NCBI GenBank assembly: GCA_021397835.1
Contig: JAJFZO010000889.1
Span: forward strand, 620,001-684,000
Reading direction: 5' to 3'
Length of the DNA stretch: 64,000 bases
From: Moringa oleifera
Lineage: Eukaryota > Streptophyta > Magnoliopsida > Brassicales > Moringaceae
Shown here: positions 51,706 to 63,863 of the stretch, in pieces
Position numbering within the stretch: the stretch's first letter is position 1
How the letters are laid out: every line of letters begins with the position of its first letter
Notes under the pieces: generated by a model
What the model was told of the DNA's origin: nothing
The model's input: the letters and a program-made list of their open reading frames with translations, nothing else
Databases searched by the model: none
Translations under genes and position numbers: made by a program

Positions 51706-53436
51706 ATGGCGGAGATTCGTGATCTTCAAGTTCATGTCAATGGTGAACAGACGTTCTTCATCCAGGAGGTAATTAATTGAAAAACGCGTGAAAGATGTAT
51801 ACTTGGCTATTTCTGTTCGAATGATAATCGGATTTCTGATTGTTCATCGTTTATGTCCTGCAGCACATCATAACGGCATACTCGGCGAGGATGAAGAAGA
51901 TGATCAAGCAAGAGAAAAGGAGGACCCGGATCAAGAATTCTTGCATTGAAATCGATGAATTTCCAGGAGGCCCAGATGGGTTTGAGCTAGTTTCAAGATT
52001 CTGCTACAACAGTGGGAGAATCGAAATCACTGTTTGGAATGTGTCCCTACTGCATTGCTGTGCGATTTTCCTTGGCATGACTGAGAAGATCTCAGCATTC
52101 AATCTCTTGCGACAGACCGAAATATTCCTGGAAGAAATGTTCTACTGGTCATGGGATGACATACTTGTGAGTCTCAAGAGCTGTGAATCATTCTTCGCCT
52201 ATGCGGACTCCTGTGGTCTTTTACAGAAGCTCGTCTGTGCAGTGTTAGAGAAGATCGCTCAAAATTCAAGCGTGAACATCACTGCTTCGTCTTCTTCTTC
52301 ATCATCCTCACCTGAATCAGGACTCAAACCATCTAAATCCCGCAAAGAATGGTGGTTCGATGACATGTCCAAACTCCCACCAAAAATTATCAAAAAAGTG
52401 GTAGATAATTTGGGGGCTTACGGGACTGATAACAGCAGCTTGATCCTGACAAGATTTCTCCTCCATTACTTGAGGAGTACTGTTCAAAGAAAATGTTGCA
52501 CAACAGCTGGCATGAACTCAAAGAGCGAATACACTGTTCTTGCAGACACAGCCATTCATGGGGTGATATCGGTTGGATCAACTGCATTTTCATGCAGGAA
52601 GCTGTTCTGGGTACTCGGGATTGTCTCCAGTTTCAGCCTGAGCAAAGATTGCAGAGTTGGACTGGAGAGATTGATCGGCGAGATGCTTGATCAAGCAACA
52701 TTAGATGACTTACTGGTCTCTGGCCGCGACAGAGGTGTTTATGATGTTAGTCAAGTAATAAGATTATTAAGAGTCTTTGTTAATAGCGAGGCAGTGTCTA
52801 CGCAGAAGATGAAGAAGGTGGGCAGACTGATCGATAAGTACTTGGGCGAAATATCTCCGGATCACAACTTAAAGATGTCTAAGTTTCTTGGAGTTGTAGA
52901 GAGCTTGCCAGATTCAGCCAGAGACTGCTTCGATGGCGTGTACAGAGCCCTGGATATCTATCTCGAGGTGAACACTCAATACCATTTGGCCTATTTTCCT
53001 GTCTTCTTATCCATGTTGTCTGATTAATCACCATTACTTAACAGTTCGTGGGTTTAATTTGCAGTCTCATCCAACTCTGTCGTTGGAAGAGAGATCCAGG
53101 TTGTGTAGATGTCTGAACTACGAGAAGCTAACACTGGAGGCCTGTAAGGAGCTCGCGAAGAACCCTAGAATCCCGCCAAATGAGGCAGTCCAGGCTCTCA
53201 TTTCGCAACATTCCAGACTACCAACAGGGTACAAGATTCCAGGAAAGAGAAATTCCCAGACAGTCGTCCCATATATTGACGGTGATGATGGCTTCTCGGA
53301 AGAGAGTAAAGACATGAAGCTGAACTTACAGAAGATGCAGTGGAGGGTGGTGGAGTTGGAGAAAGTGTGCAAGGAGATGAAGGGTCACATGTCGAGGCTA
53401 TCTTCTTACAACAGAAATTTGCCTAGATTTTGTTGA
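51706..53436 (+). CDS. BTB/POZ domain-containing NPH3-family protein (At3g22104-like)
   Basis: Three exons (51706-51768, 51864-52967, 53065-53436) give 512 aa, the size of Arabidopsis At3g22104. The N-terminal BTB/POZ domain (about 6-95: [32 protein letters not shown]) is followed by a Ser-rich linker and the NPH3 domain from residue ~184 ([18 protein letters not shown]) to ~430, including [22 protein letters not shown]-terminal coiled coil ([18 protein letters not shown]) ends the protein. Family members of the NRL group are plasma-membrane or cytosolic adaptors of CUL3 ubiquitin ligases, best known in phototropin signalling; the role of this subgroup is not known. The 21-codon first exon is supported by a GT-AG junction and the family's MAE-D-LQV-VNGE start. 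It lies between the two monooxygenases on the same strand. Confidence 0.92.
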
Positions 53437-53827
53437 TTCTATTTCCCTTTTTCTGTCCTCCAGAAATGTAATTTGAATTGTAAAATATTATATTCTTAGG
53501 TATGTAACTCTTATGAATAATCCAGATGTAATGTTTTAACTATTATTAGAAAGGTATAATTAATGAAAAGAATATACCTCATTTTGTTCTTTCCGATGAA
53601 AGACTCTTTTGTAATTTCCCCTTATTGGTACCCCAGGCGCGGCCCTAACTTGAAAATTATTAATCATTAATGTAATATAATTTAATATATTATTTTTTTG
53701 TAATGTTCAAATTTATTATATATTTTATATGTTGATCATAATTGCACAATTCTACTTTTATATGTTGATCATATTATATTTAATAGCAGTGGAAGTATTG
53801 ACAGCAAACTCATTAGTATTGTATTTA

Positions 53828-53847
53828 ATATATATATATATATATAT
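53828..53847 (+). repeat. (TA)n microsatellite
   Basis: A pure TA run about 280 bp upstream of the second monooxygenase start. Confidence 0.8.
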
Positions 53848-54127
53848 GTAAATCAAATATTCAAGTGGAGGAAGGAGCAAGAGAAGGAACCATCGTCGTC
53901 CACCTGTCCTACTTTGCCGTGCTTTTCTCGAGTACGACAATCTGCGTCTCTTTATACCAAACAATTTGTAAGTGCTGTGCATGTTCTTGTTCTCAAATGG
54001 GTCAGGACAAGAAGGAATCAATACCATTTCAAGGTCCCAACATATTCAAATTAAACAAACCCAGTGGCGTCTATGTTGTGTTAGTATAAATTGTGCGAAG
54101 TCTGATGAGAGAGGGGAGCAAGAGAAA

Positions 54128-55980
54128 ATGGAAACGAAGGAGGAAGTGGTGATTGTAGGGGCAGGGATTGCAGGGCTGGCCACCGCCCTTGCTCTCCACA
54201 GAGTTGGGGTTCGAGCGTTGGTGCTAGAAAGGTCCGATAGACTCCGAGCCACCGGTGCAGCCCTCACCCTCTTCCCTAATGCTTGGATTGCGCTCGATGC
54301 ACTTGGTGTCTCTCGCACACTCACTCCCTTCTATCCTCCTACCTCAAAGTAACTAAACTCTGTTTTCCTTTTTTTCGCTTCTTCTTATTAGATTTAGTAA
54401 AAGTGTCATTGTGATTAGCATTTTCATCATAGAATTAATTTTTCATTAATGTTTCTAAATACATATTAATGTATGTAGTTTTATTAATTTGCATTATTTT
54501 ATGTTTATTTTGTGATCAGGGGGTTGATAACTAATGTTGCCACTGGAGCTACTCAACAAGTCTACTACACTGGGAGAGACAGGTTATTCGCTAAAACACA
54601 TCCCAGTTGCTTAAGGGATTGATTGCCATTATAATTTTTAAATGTTCATTTATTTATTAAATTCTTAATTATTAATTACTACACATTTTATATTAATATT
54701 AATCAGATCAAGCTGATGGTAGTTAGCCCATAAGTTTTGCAGCTCAATTGGGTCAAGAGCCCAACTGATTAAGCCTGAGCCTGAGACTGAGCCTGAGCCA
54801 GGCCTACCTGCCTAAATGCCTTGAATTCATGTGAAACAGGAATGGAGTTGGGGTTATATCAGTGCATCGCAAAGCATTGTTGGAGGCTTTAGCACATGAA
54901 CTCCCCACGGACGCAATACGTTTCTCGTCCAAGCTGACATCAATTGAAACCCAACCACAAGACGGTTCATCAATTGCTGTTTTACAGTTGGAAGATGGAA
55001 CAATCATCAAATCCAAGGTATACCCACCAAATTGATCAATCGTGGGTATTTAAAATTGTGATCAATTAAACACTATAATGAGTTCCTTTATGCTGTTTTT
55101 CTTTTGGGGTTATGGTAGATTTTAATTGGATGCGATGGAGTACACTCGGAGGTGGCACGGTGGTTGGGAGTAGCAGCACCGGTGGATTCAGGTCGATCAG
55201 CCGTGCGTGGGCTGGCCACCTTCCCTGAAGGCCACGGGCTGAAGCAAGAGGTCCAGCAGTTCATAGACGTAGGCAAGAGGGCTGGTTTTGCTCCTCTCAA
55301 TGATAAGGAGATCTATTGGTTCATGACTTGCGACTCTCCAACTGAAGGTTTGGTTTCCTCCCTCAAATTCTCATATGAAGCAAAATCAAACGAGTCCTCC
55401 ATTTTTAGTCCAATTAGTCCGTAATCCTTACCCATCTATGTTTTCAGGAGATACAATGGCAGGAAACCCAGAACAAATTCAAAAAGAAGTCATGGAGAAG
55501 TATGCCAAAGGCTTCCCTTCTGTATACCTAGACGTCGTACGGCGCGCCGACCTTTCAACTCTGTCATGGGCGCCGCTGATATTCAGATACCCATGGAACA
55601 TAATCTCCGGCAATCTAAGCAAAGACAACATCACATTAGCCGGCGACGCAATGCACCCAATGACACCTGACCTGGCACAAGGCGGCTGCTCAGCGCTGGA
55701 GGACGCTGTAGTTCTGGGCCGCCACATCGGGCGGTCGTTTATCCAGAATGGGAGACTTGTGCCCGGAGAGACTGCTCGGGCCATAAAGGATTACATCAAG
55801 GAGAGGCGGTGGCGTGTTGCCGGGTTGGTGACTGGGTCATTCTTGTCCGGGTGGGTCCAACATAACGGGTCGAAATGGTGGGTGAAACTATTGAGGGATT
55901 GGATATTCTATAGGTTCCTCTTCGGATGGATCCTCGATTTGGTGCGGTATGACTGTGGCAGACTGCATACTGTGAATTGA
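54128..55980 (+). CDS. FAD-dependent monooxygenase (MO1/MO2-like), copy 2
   Basis: Five exons (54128-54348, 54520-54582, 54840-55017, 55119-55347, 55448-55980) give 407 aa. Exons 1-4 have the same lengths as in the copy at 45.8 kb (221, 63, 178, 229 bp), and the proteins align without gaps apart from the start, the exon 4/5 junction and the C-terminus. It has the same FAD motifs: [10 protein letters not shown] near the start, LIGCDGVHS, and [18 protein letters not shown]. Visible differences include Thr/Gly changes around the exon 2 loop ([11 protein letters not shown] against [11 protein letters not shown]), in the part of the fold that approaches the substrate in related hydroxylases. Intron 2 is longer than in copy 1 and ends with a small GAGCCT repeat. 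Substrate unknown. Confidence 0.93.
54766..54803 (+). repeat. short GAGCCT/GAGACT repeat in intron 2 of copy 2
   Basis: Five near-identical 6-bp units (GAGCCT, GAGACT, GAGCCT, GAGCCA) just upstream of the exon 3 acceptor. Copy 1 lacks them. Confidence 0.7.
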
Positions 55981-58730
55981 CGAAGCTCAAGCCGTCGATA
56001 GTAAACCAAACCAAAATTCACAGTCCAGATGTAATTTAAATCTAAAAATATTTTATTAAATAAAAAATATATTTTTTTTTTTAAAAAAAGAAAAAATCGA
56101 CACAGAACCATTATCTTATTGTAGTGCATTTATGATTTCATGATCTTCAGCTACCAAATATTGTTGGAAAGTTATGGCTTTAAATTCACCCCTATAATTA
56201 ATTATTTCTAACATTACCAAATTTCCTCATCTGAAAACTCAATAAAAATCTTCAAGCAACACCCCACTGTTTTCAATAAGGCATTAAATATCTTGAGATT
56301 CTGTAAAAGTAATATAAAAAATACTTTGACTAAATATCTATTTGTTTTTTAAGAAAATAAAAGGAAACATTTGTCCCCTTTTCTTTTTTCTGCTTTTTTT
56401 TCCCCATTGGCCTATTTCTCTTTCTCACATGCCCAAGTAAAAGAAGAAGAAATACGACTTAAGTTAAATGAAAATTTTAAATTTTGTGTAAGTTTTAATT
56501 TAAATTTTGTGATTTCAAATTTTTTAATTGTACATTCAAGTTTTTAATTTGAATCAATTTAAACTTTTTAAATAATCCAAATTTAAATTAGATATGTTAT
56601 CAAATCAATTTTGTATTAAAAATTTTACATAGATATAAAGAATACTCAACCAATAATCACAACAAATTTTAAAATTTTTTGAGTACTAAAAATATTTTTA
56701 TACTATTAAAAATTTTAAAAATTATGAAAAAATAGTTTGTAAATCAAAAATTTTGTTTAAATTTATTTAAGTCATTCAAAGATATTTTACAAATAAAAAT
56801 ATTATTAAATTTTTATAACCATTTCAGTTAAAATTTAAATCAAACAAAATAAAAATTTTAAAAATAAAATTAAAAAATTATATATTTAAAATGAAATCCA
56901 AATAAAATTGAATGTATTTATTTATATTTTCCCAAACAATTATGACAATAAAAACTAAAATGGATGATCCTAAAACGTACAAACAATATTTGATGACTTT
57001 TTCTCTTTTTCATGAAGGATGACTACAAAAAAGGTTGGTCTTTTATGTTAATTTTTTATCTTATTTTTTATTTTTTCAATTTTTTTTCAATTTCACTTTT
57101 AAAATATTTTTAAATGATAAATTTTTTTCTCTATTTTAAAAACTTCTTTTTTATTATTATGTTAAGTTATTTTGTTCTCATTATTATTTTGTAAATGTTA
57201 ATTTTTCTTATTATTATAAAGTCATTTAGCTGGCAAGTGAAGAATAAAATGCCAAATGCCTAAAGGGATCAAAATACTTTATTATGCTAAATTTTTAAAA
57301 TAATTACTATACATATTAATTTAATAAAATTAATAATTAAAATATTTATTTATTTATATTTTATATTACTAAATAAATTATAAAAATATTTTTATTAAAA
57401 AACTTTATAATAATTCAATAATAATAATAATAATAACAATAATAATAATAATAACCACGCTGTAAAATGATTAGGTTGATTTCCAACGTGACTATGTTTT
57501 GGGTCACATAGCCCGTTCATATTAATTGCTGTTACTTTGATTTAATTGTCTTAGGCAAGAAGAGAAAGAAAAAGAGAGAGAGAGAATTTAGGCTTTATAT
57601 GATGAGATTTTGAGACCATAAAATGTGGTAAGAGTTTCTTTCTGAACTCTTTATAATCTTATTGATTTCGGGATTAATTATTAAAAAAACTTGTTAAAAT
57701 ACATTTATTTTAACACTTAAATTAATGTTATTTGAACTGAATTTAATTTAAATTGATAAATTAGAATTTTATTTAAACCCTTTAAAAGTAATAATTTATT
57801 TGTAAAGAAACAAAATTTAGCCATAAATAGTTTGGATTTTAAATGAGGTGGGAGGCTCATGGCAGATGGGCATAACAGGCTTTAATAATTGGATGCTCAT
57901 TTAAGCCATATGGCATTAAAAGAAGAGCAACTTCTTCAGCCTATTTATGACATTATAACTTCACCCCTATCTAACAATTTTTTTTTTCTTACTTATATTT
58001 TAAAATCGAATGGAGGCAGCTCAAGAAAATAGATGAAAAGATTTTTATCACACCGATTATTTGATCATATCCATAAATTAAAGTCTAACCAAATTAATAT
58101 TAATTTTTTATATTACTATTATTATTTAAAAAAATTATTTACCAAAATAATTCAAATAAAATTCATAAATCATTCATAAAAATTTACAGGAGTGAGGCAT
58201 GAACAGTGTGATATCAACGACCCAGTCCATGCAGAGACCGTAATCTTAGTTCTGCAGAGCAGTTGCGTTTATGCAGCGCCAACCCGGATTTGCAGCCATT
58301 AATGACACACCTAGGGTTACCAATAATCTCCTAATTTAATCGGCTGAAGTTGGTGCCTGCTGTAGACTTTGCGGGATAACAAGTTTTCGTATTGAAACCC
58401 GCATTTAAGTCTGTCCTCTGTATCTGCACTGTACTTTCCATGGTCACTCAGTTTCCTTTTCACCGCACTTTGCTCATTTTCCACTCCTCCAAACACAGGA
58501 TACGTTTTTTTGCCTATTTTTCCCATCGCTCCTTAACCATCCTTCTTTAACATAATTTATTAGAAATTGAAATTTAGCTAATTTCCACGAGGGTAAAAAT
58601 ATCTTGAAAATGAAAACTATCATTTTCTTTTTCTAAATCTAGCTAGCTTTTCTCTTATAAATCCAATCCAAACAAGGACAAGAATTCATTTGGATTTCCT
58701 TACGTCCAAACAAGCCTCTCTCAGTCGGTG
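55981..58730. other. AT-rich spacer, no gene seen
   Basis: Mostly AT-rich, including repeat copy D, an (AAT)n run at about 57416-57454 and a short GA tract near 57575. The last few hundred bases are the presumed promoter of the dehydrogenase. No coding region supported. Confidence 0.65.
56585..56855 (+). repeat. AT-rich dispersed repeat, copy D
   Basis: Carries the same ordered blocks as copies A and C: a CAATAATCACAACAAATTTT block, GAGTACTAAAAATATTTTTA, GTAAATCAAAAATT, GTCATTCAAAGATATTTTAC with AAAAATATTATT, and AGTTAAAATTTAAATCAAAC. It lies 0.6-0.9 kb downstream of monooxygenase copy 2. Confidence 0.5.
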
Positions 58731-58736
58731 CCGTTC

Positions 58737-58744
58737 TATATATA
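58737..58744 (+). promoter_or_regulatory. putative TATA box of alcohol dehydrogenase
   Basis: TATATATA lies 74 bp upstream of ATG 58818, well placed for a leader of about 45 nt that would include the GA repeat. Confidence 0.55.
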
Positions 58745-58795
58745 CGTATTCAGTTTGTTTGGTTCGTCCATCCATCAGAAGTGCGAGAATTCATC

Positions 58796-58816
58796 GAGAG
58801 AGAGAGAGAGAGAGAG
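58796..58816 (+). repeat. (GA)n tract in 5' leader of alcohol dehydrogenase
   Basis: About ten GA units ending one base before the ATG. GA repeats in leaders are common in plants and can bind BBR/BPC proteins; function here is inference. Confidence 0.8.
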
Positions 58817-58817
58817 A

Positions 58818-61800
58818 ATGGCGAAATCACCAGAAAACGAACACCCACAAAAGGCTTTTGGTTGGGCTGCCAGAGATAACTCTGGCGTCCTTTCTCCCTT
58901 CCCTTTCTCCAGAAGGTGCTGTCTTCTCTCCTTCTCTGTTTCTCTTTGTCTGTCTTTTCCTCCACATTTAGCTTTTCGTTTTCGTCTCATTTTGAGCACG
59001 AAATGCATCGGCGCATCCAAACGACCACGTTTACATATCAGAGCTGATACCAGAATTACTTAATAAACCCATCCAAAGGGGTATAGTTTTAGTTTATAGT
59101 ATTATTTGAGGCATGAGTTCTGCCCGTGATTTCCTGAATAAAATGCAGATCTGGGTTACCAATTCAAAGAAAATGATATATATAAATCAAGCTTTTCTAT
59201 TGGAATATTTGAAAACAAAGGGCCATAAATTAATCGGTTTTTAGTCAACCTACTAAGTCTAGCCTGTGGTCCACTAACTTCTTTAATGTATGAGAGTAGC
59301 TTGCCTCATTTCCCTGGTGCAGATCAGGAAATTATTCTTGAAAAAATTTGAGAATCTGAATTTTTTTTTAATAAACAAGTTTTTCTGAATTTTTTGTGCT
59401 AAAGAGTAAATGGTAGTCCTTTGATACTATCTTGATAAACTCTGTTTCGTACCTTAATCATCTTTAGTGCCTTATACATGCTGGTTTGTTTGCTCTGAGG
59501 CAGCATCCTCTTTTTAGTTTGGGTAGAACTTCAGTGTTTGAATTATGTGATAGCCATAAAAAATTATTCTTATTTTTCATTCAGTTAGTGGTATGCCCAT
59601 TGAAGCTAAAGTCTTTTCCTTGAGATATTTTGCCAACTCTTCTGGATTTAAAGCGACATAGTGTAATCTGTGGTGGTGGACTGAATTTTCATTAAAGTGA
59701 ATGGTCCAGTTTGCTCACTAGAGTCCTTGGCATGCGAAGGCGACTTTTAGCAAGAAGACATGGCAGCATTTATTTTCTTATTGCCATTGATAATGGAAAT
59801 GGATTCATTTATCGTTATTTTCTTTTTATCTTGCTGGGCAGCAGTTGGTGGTGATTGTTTCTCATATTAAGTCTCCGCTTGTATTATTGGCAGGGAAAAT
59901 GGTGATGATGATGTCACTGTAAAAATCCACTACTGTGGGGTTTGCCATTCTGACTTGCATACCATCAAAAATGAATGGGGTTTCACCAGTTTCCCTGTTG
60001 TTCCTGGGTACGATTCTTATCTTGCAATAGTATGAATGCTACGGTCCTTGCTACTTGTTATTGAATGAAAAATCAAGGCATGAGAATTATCCTTCGGTAT
60101 CCTGGAATCTTGGGAGACATTCTATTGATATTCAACTAAATGTGCTTCTTATAAGTTGTCGCTGAGTGCATCAGCTTGTGGCATCCGTTATTAAAAGTCA
60201 CTTTACAAGTTGTGGGTGCTTGTCCTTGTACAGATGAATGTGGAAGCTATCAAATCCTTTTACTTCATGAATCAACACTTGTTCTAAGATTCACTGAACT
60301 TAGCACCAGGTTTTTCTTTAGTAATGTCATATGTAGCAGAGACGAAGGGGGAAAGCATCTGTTCTTATTGTTTTGATTCTAAATCTTGTTTCACTTGGCT
60401 ACATCGTGTGTCTCATATCTGATCATATTTATTCTGTTTATGCTTCCTGCTCACTTATTGTTCTTAGGGCCCACCAGTTCCATGTATTGCAATGATCATA
60501 TTAAACACGTCACGTTTCTTGTCTTTATTACTGCTCCCTAAGAACCTCTGGGATTGTATCAAATAGTAAATAATAAAGCCTAAGTTTCAAATCTTACGGA
60601 CTAAAACGTACTTTGCTTTGTTTGAGATACTATGTTGAGGTCTGTGTTGGTTGGCGCTAGACATGTCTCATGCTATCTCAGTGATTGTTTTCTGTAAGGG
60701 GGAGAAGAAAAAGAAACAATGAAGGAAAGAACATTGTCCTCTGTTTTTCTTTATTTTCCTAATCTTTTATGAAAAATTTTCCCTTACAAGAGGCCTGTGA
60801 AAATATACTCTAGCCGGATGTGATCATCAATCTGGCTTAGTACTAAGCATTGGTTCCTTTTTGGTCAACAATGTGATATTATTTCATACGAATGTGGATC
60901 CATACTGAAAACTTTCTACCTTCTCTAAAATCACTACTGTTGTGTGCATTATATAACATTTAGTATTCAGTTTGTGGTTTGTAAAGGTTATTGTTACTAG
61001 AAGAACTTATACCCATAGTTTCATGCAGTCTGTGAAATATGCTATCTCGATTGATCCTGTTCAAACGGTATGCCAGTAGGAACACAGAAATACCATAGCA
61101 TAACCAACTTGGAAAATTAGGAATGGCTTAGATTTGTATAGAAATGGTTTGCTTATGCAGTCTCCTACTGCAAGCAGTCTGGAAGTAAAACTAGAATTTT
61201 TGAGAGGTTGCATTCCTTTATGCAAGTTGTAGAAGAACCTACATAGATAATATGTTCCTTTTCTTCTACAGGCATGAAATTGTTGGTGTTGCCACCAAAG
61301 TTGGTAAGAATGTGAAGAAATTCAATGTGGGCGATCGTGTTGGAGTTGGAGTGATAGTGGGATCCTGCAGGACATGCGACTCCTGCCAGCAGGACTTGGA
61401 GAATTACTGCCCTAATGTCATCTTTACTTATAACTCCCATTCTCCAGATGGGACAAAAAATTATGGTGGTTATTCTGACATGATTGTTGTGGACCAGCGC
61501 TTTGTGCTCCGCTTTCCTGATAACTTGCCTTCAGATGCTGGTGCCCCACTATTGTGTGCTGGGATTACCGTGTACAGCCCAATGAAGTATTATGGAATGA
61601 CAGAGCCAGGCAAGCATTTGGGTGTGGCCGGACTTGGTGGGCTTGGTCATATTGCTGTAAAGATTGGTAAGGCCTTTGGGATGAAAGTTACTGTGATTAG
61701 CACCTCCGCGAATAAGCAGAGTGAAGCAATTGATAAACTTGGTGCTGATTCATTCCTTGTTAGCAAAGACCCTGCACAGATGAAGGTACGTCATAAACTG

Positions 61801-62473
61801 GCTTGAATTTTTCAGAGAAAGGAAAATCTGGATTACCTTTGAGTCTTATGAGATTCCTAGTGTTACTTCTGAATTGCATCTGATTTGTCCTGTCATGTAT
61901 CGAATACTTTTAGTGCCAAACTTACATGCACTTCAAAGGACTGTTTTGCAACTGGATTTTATTATGGTTGTCATAACACTTTTAGTTGAACCAGCATGAA
62001 GCCCCTGTTAATTTGTTGTCCTCATTTTCAGGCAGCTATTGGTACCATGGATTACATAATCGACACTGTGTCTGCAGTTCATGCCCTGTTTCCCCTGCTT
62101 ACTCTTCTGAAAGTAAATGGGAAGCTGATCACTGTGGGCTTGCCTGATAAGCCCCTGGAGCTGCCTATCTTTCCATTAGTTCTGGGTAAACACATAATCC
62201 TCAACATATCTATGTTGAGCAATAAACCTTCTTGAGTATGACATTGTCTGTCTGAACTGTCTTGTGGTTGCAGGGCGCAAGCTTGTTGGGGGAAGCGACA
62301 TAGGAGGGATGAAGGAGACACAGGAGATGCTGGACTTTTGTGCCAAGCACAACATTGCTGCAGAGATTGAGCTCATCAAGATGAACGACATCAATGCAGC
62401 AATGGAAAGGCTTGCCAAATCTGATGTTAGATACCGATTTGTGATTGATGTGGCGAACTCCTTGTCACAGTAG
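58818..62473 (+). CDS. cinnamyl-alcohol/mannitol dehydrogenase family protein (ELI3-type)
   Basis: Five exons (58818-58915, 59894-60007, 61272-61785, 62032-62185, 62274-62473) give 359 aa, the usual length for zinc-dependent medium-chain dehydrogenases of the CAD family. Catalytic zinc ligands are Cys47, His72/Glu73 (GHE) and Cys166. The structural zinc is held by Cys103, Cys106, Cys109 and Cys117. The NADP(H)-binding motif GLGGLG is at 191-196, with STS at 214-216 contacting the phosphate. It starts [20 protein letters not shown], typical of 'probable mannitol dehydrogenase' (ELI3) proteins. Relatives reduce cinnamaldehydes or oxidise polyols in the cytosol, and some act on 8-hydroxygeraniol; the substrate cannot be told from sequence. 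Introns 1 and 2 are about 1.0 and 1.3 kb. All catalytic residues are present. Confidence 0.95.
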
Positions 62474-63008
62474 TTTCGTTGCATGGCCTGGAGCGTCGAC
62501 TTACGTTGACCCGGAGGTTAAAATAATTTTGGATTTGTCATCTGCAATATGCCCTGGAACTAGAATAAACATATTTAGAACTTTCTCATATTTTACTCAA
62601 GTTCTTCTCTTTTATAGCTCTGCTTGCTATTTAAGTTTTGATAGCTGTACTTTGTTTTCAGTTAATTATTTTAATTATTTTGAAAAACTAAAATTGATTT
62701 AATTTTTAATCAATCTTTTGTCTTTCTAATATATAATAATATATTTCAAAACAATTACTTATATAATAAAATAATTAATTCACATTAAAATTGATAAAAA
62801 TTCTATTATTTAATTAATTTTTTATACAGGTTATCAAAACATGTTAGAAATATTATCTCTTAATTCCAGCTGTACTGATCTGACAATACCATAACATATA
62901 TGGCCGTAAAGTTTTCACCACAGAATCATTCCCGTGCGTCGCATTTCAATAACTGAAAGTCCCGCCAAAAATAACAGAATCAAAACCTCTGTTTCTCTCT
63001 TCCCGGTC
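62474..63008. other. intergenic, no gene seen
   Basis: 3' flank of the dehydrogenase followed by an AT-rich stretch and the short promoter of the FAS1 gene. Confidence 0.6.
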
Positions 63009-63863
63009 ATGGAAGAGTATTCTGGCGACTCAGTGGCTTTGGTTCGATTCCTCGCTGTCGCCGTCACTCTTTGTATCATCCCTTCAATCGCCACCGCCGA
63101 TCTTACCATCGAGAAAGAACTCGATGCCGCAGTCTCTGCCCTCCGGTCGCGCGGATACACGCTCTTCCCAAACGCCATTGCCACATCCAGTCTCCGGTCG
63201 TGCCTCCTCTCCTGTCGAAATTCCAATTTTACCCTCTTCTCTCCTCCAGATTCCTTCCTCTTTTCCCTCGACCTCTCCTCCGCCGCTGCCCAGTACACCC
63301 GCTCCCTCTTCCGCCACGTGGCGCCCGTCCGCCTCGCTGCGTTAGAACTCCGAGCGCTCCGAGCTGGGACCAGCATCACAACCCTCCTCCCGGACCATAA
63401 TATCCTCGTCCAAAAGACTCAGGTTTATGTGAACGACACCGTTGTAGACTCTGTAACGGTGGATGATATCCCGGTCTCTGTTCCGGATCTTTTCCTCGTG
63501 TCCGGCATTGCGGTTCACGGGCTAAATGGGATAATTGTTGCTGCATCCGGATCAACGGCTAAAGATGATGATTCCGGTGAGTTTGAATTAATGCCACCAG
63601 TGGTTTGCTGCCAAGTTTGCGATTCTCCAGCGAGTTCTCTGAAGATTTCACCGACCCCAGCGAATGGATCGCCGCGAAACGGGACCAGAACCAGGGACGG
63701 CAGGTTCAAGAGAGATAGGATGCACGGGCACGAGAGAGGGAGGAATGAGCAAGGACGTGACCGTGATCGTGCTTGTCATGGTCTTGATAATGGATTTGGT
63801 CACAGTAGATTTGCCAAGTTCAAACGCCAATTTACCTTCAGCACTGATGAGACAGGCAATTAG
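63009..63863 (+). CDS. secreted FAS1 (fasciclin-like) domain protein
   Basis: Single exon, 284 aa. The frame is open upstream to an ATG at 62934, but ATG 63009 gives a good signal peptide (VALVRFLAVAVTLCIIPSIATA, residues about 10-31, cleaved near ADLT). A FAS1 domain covers about 35-180, with the conserved blocks FTLFSPPDSFLF, YTRSLFRHVAP and VYVNDTVVDSVTVDDIPVSVPDLFLVSGIAVHGLNGII. Related plant proteins are fasciclin-like proteins of the FLA20/At1g15190 type, thought to be extracellular adhesion proteins. After residue ~215 the tail is unusual: rich in Arg, Gly, Asp and His with no GPI signal. An alternative frame (63664-63867) encodes a hydrophobic stretch instead, so a frameshift here cannot be excluded. 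Confidence 0.82.
   Translation: MEEYSGDSVALVRFLAVAVTLCIIPSIATADLTIEKELDAAVSALRSRGYTLFPNAIATSSLRSCLLSCRNSNFTLFSPPDSFLFSLDLSSAAAQYTRSLFRHVAPVRLAALELRALRAGTSITTLLPDHNILVQKTQVYVNDTVVDSVTVDDIPVSVPDLFLVSGIAVHGLNGIIVAASGSTAKDDDSGEFELMPPVVCCQVCDSPASSLKISPTPANGSPRNGTRTRDGRFKRDRMHGHERGRNEQGRDRDRACHGLDNGFGHSRFAKFKRQFTFSTDETGN

Noticed and set aside
62915..63379. 154-codon minus-strand frame over the FAS1 gene
   Set aside because: Arg-rich antisense shadow of a GC-rich single exon; the FAS1 domain and signal peptide are on the plus strand.
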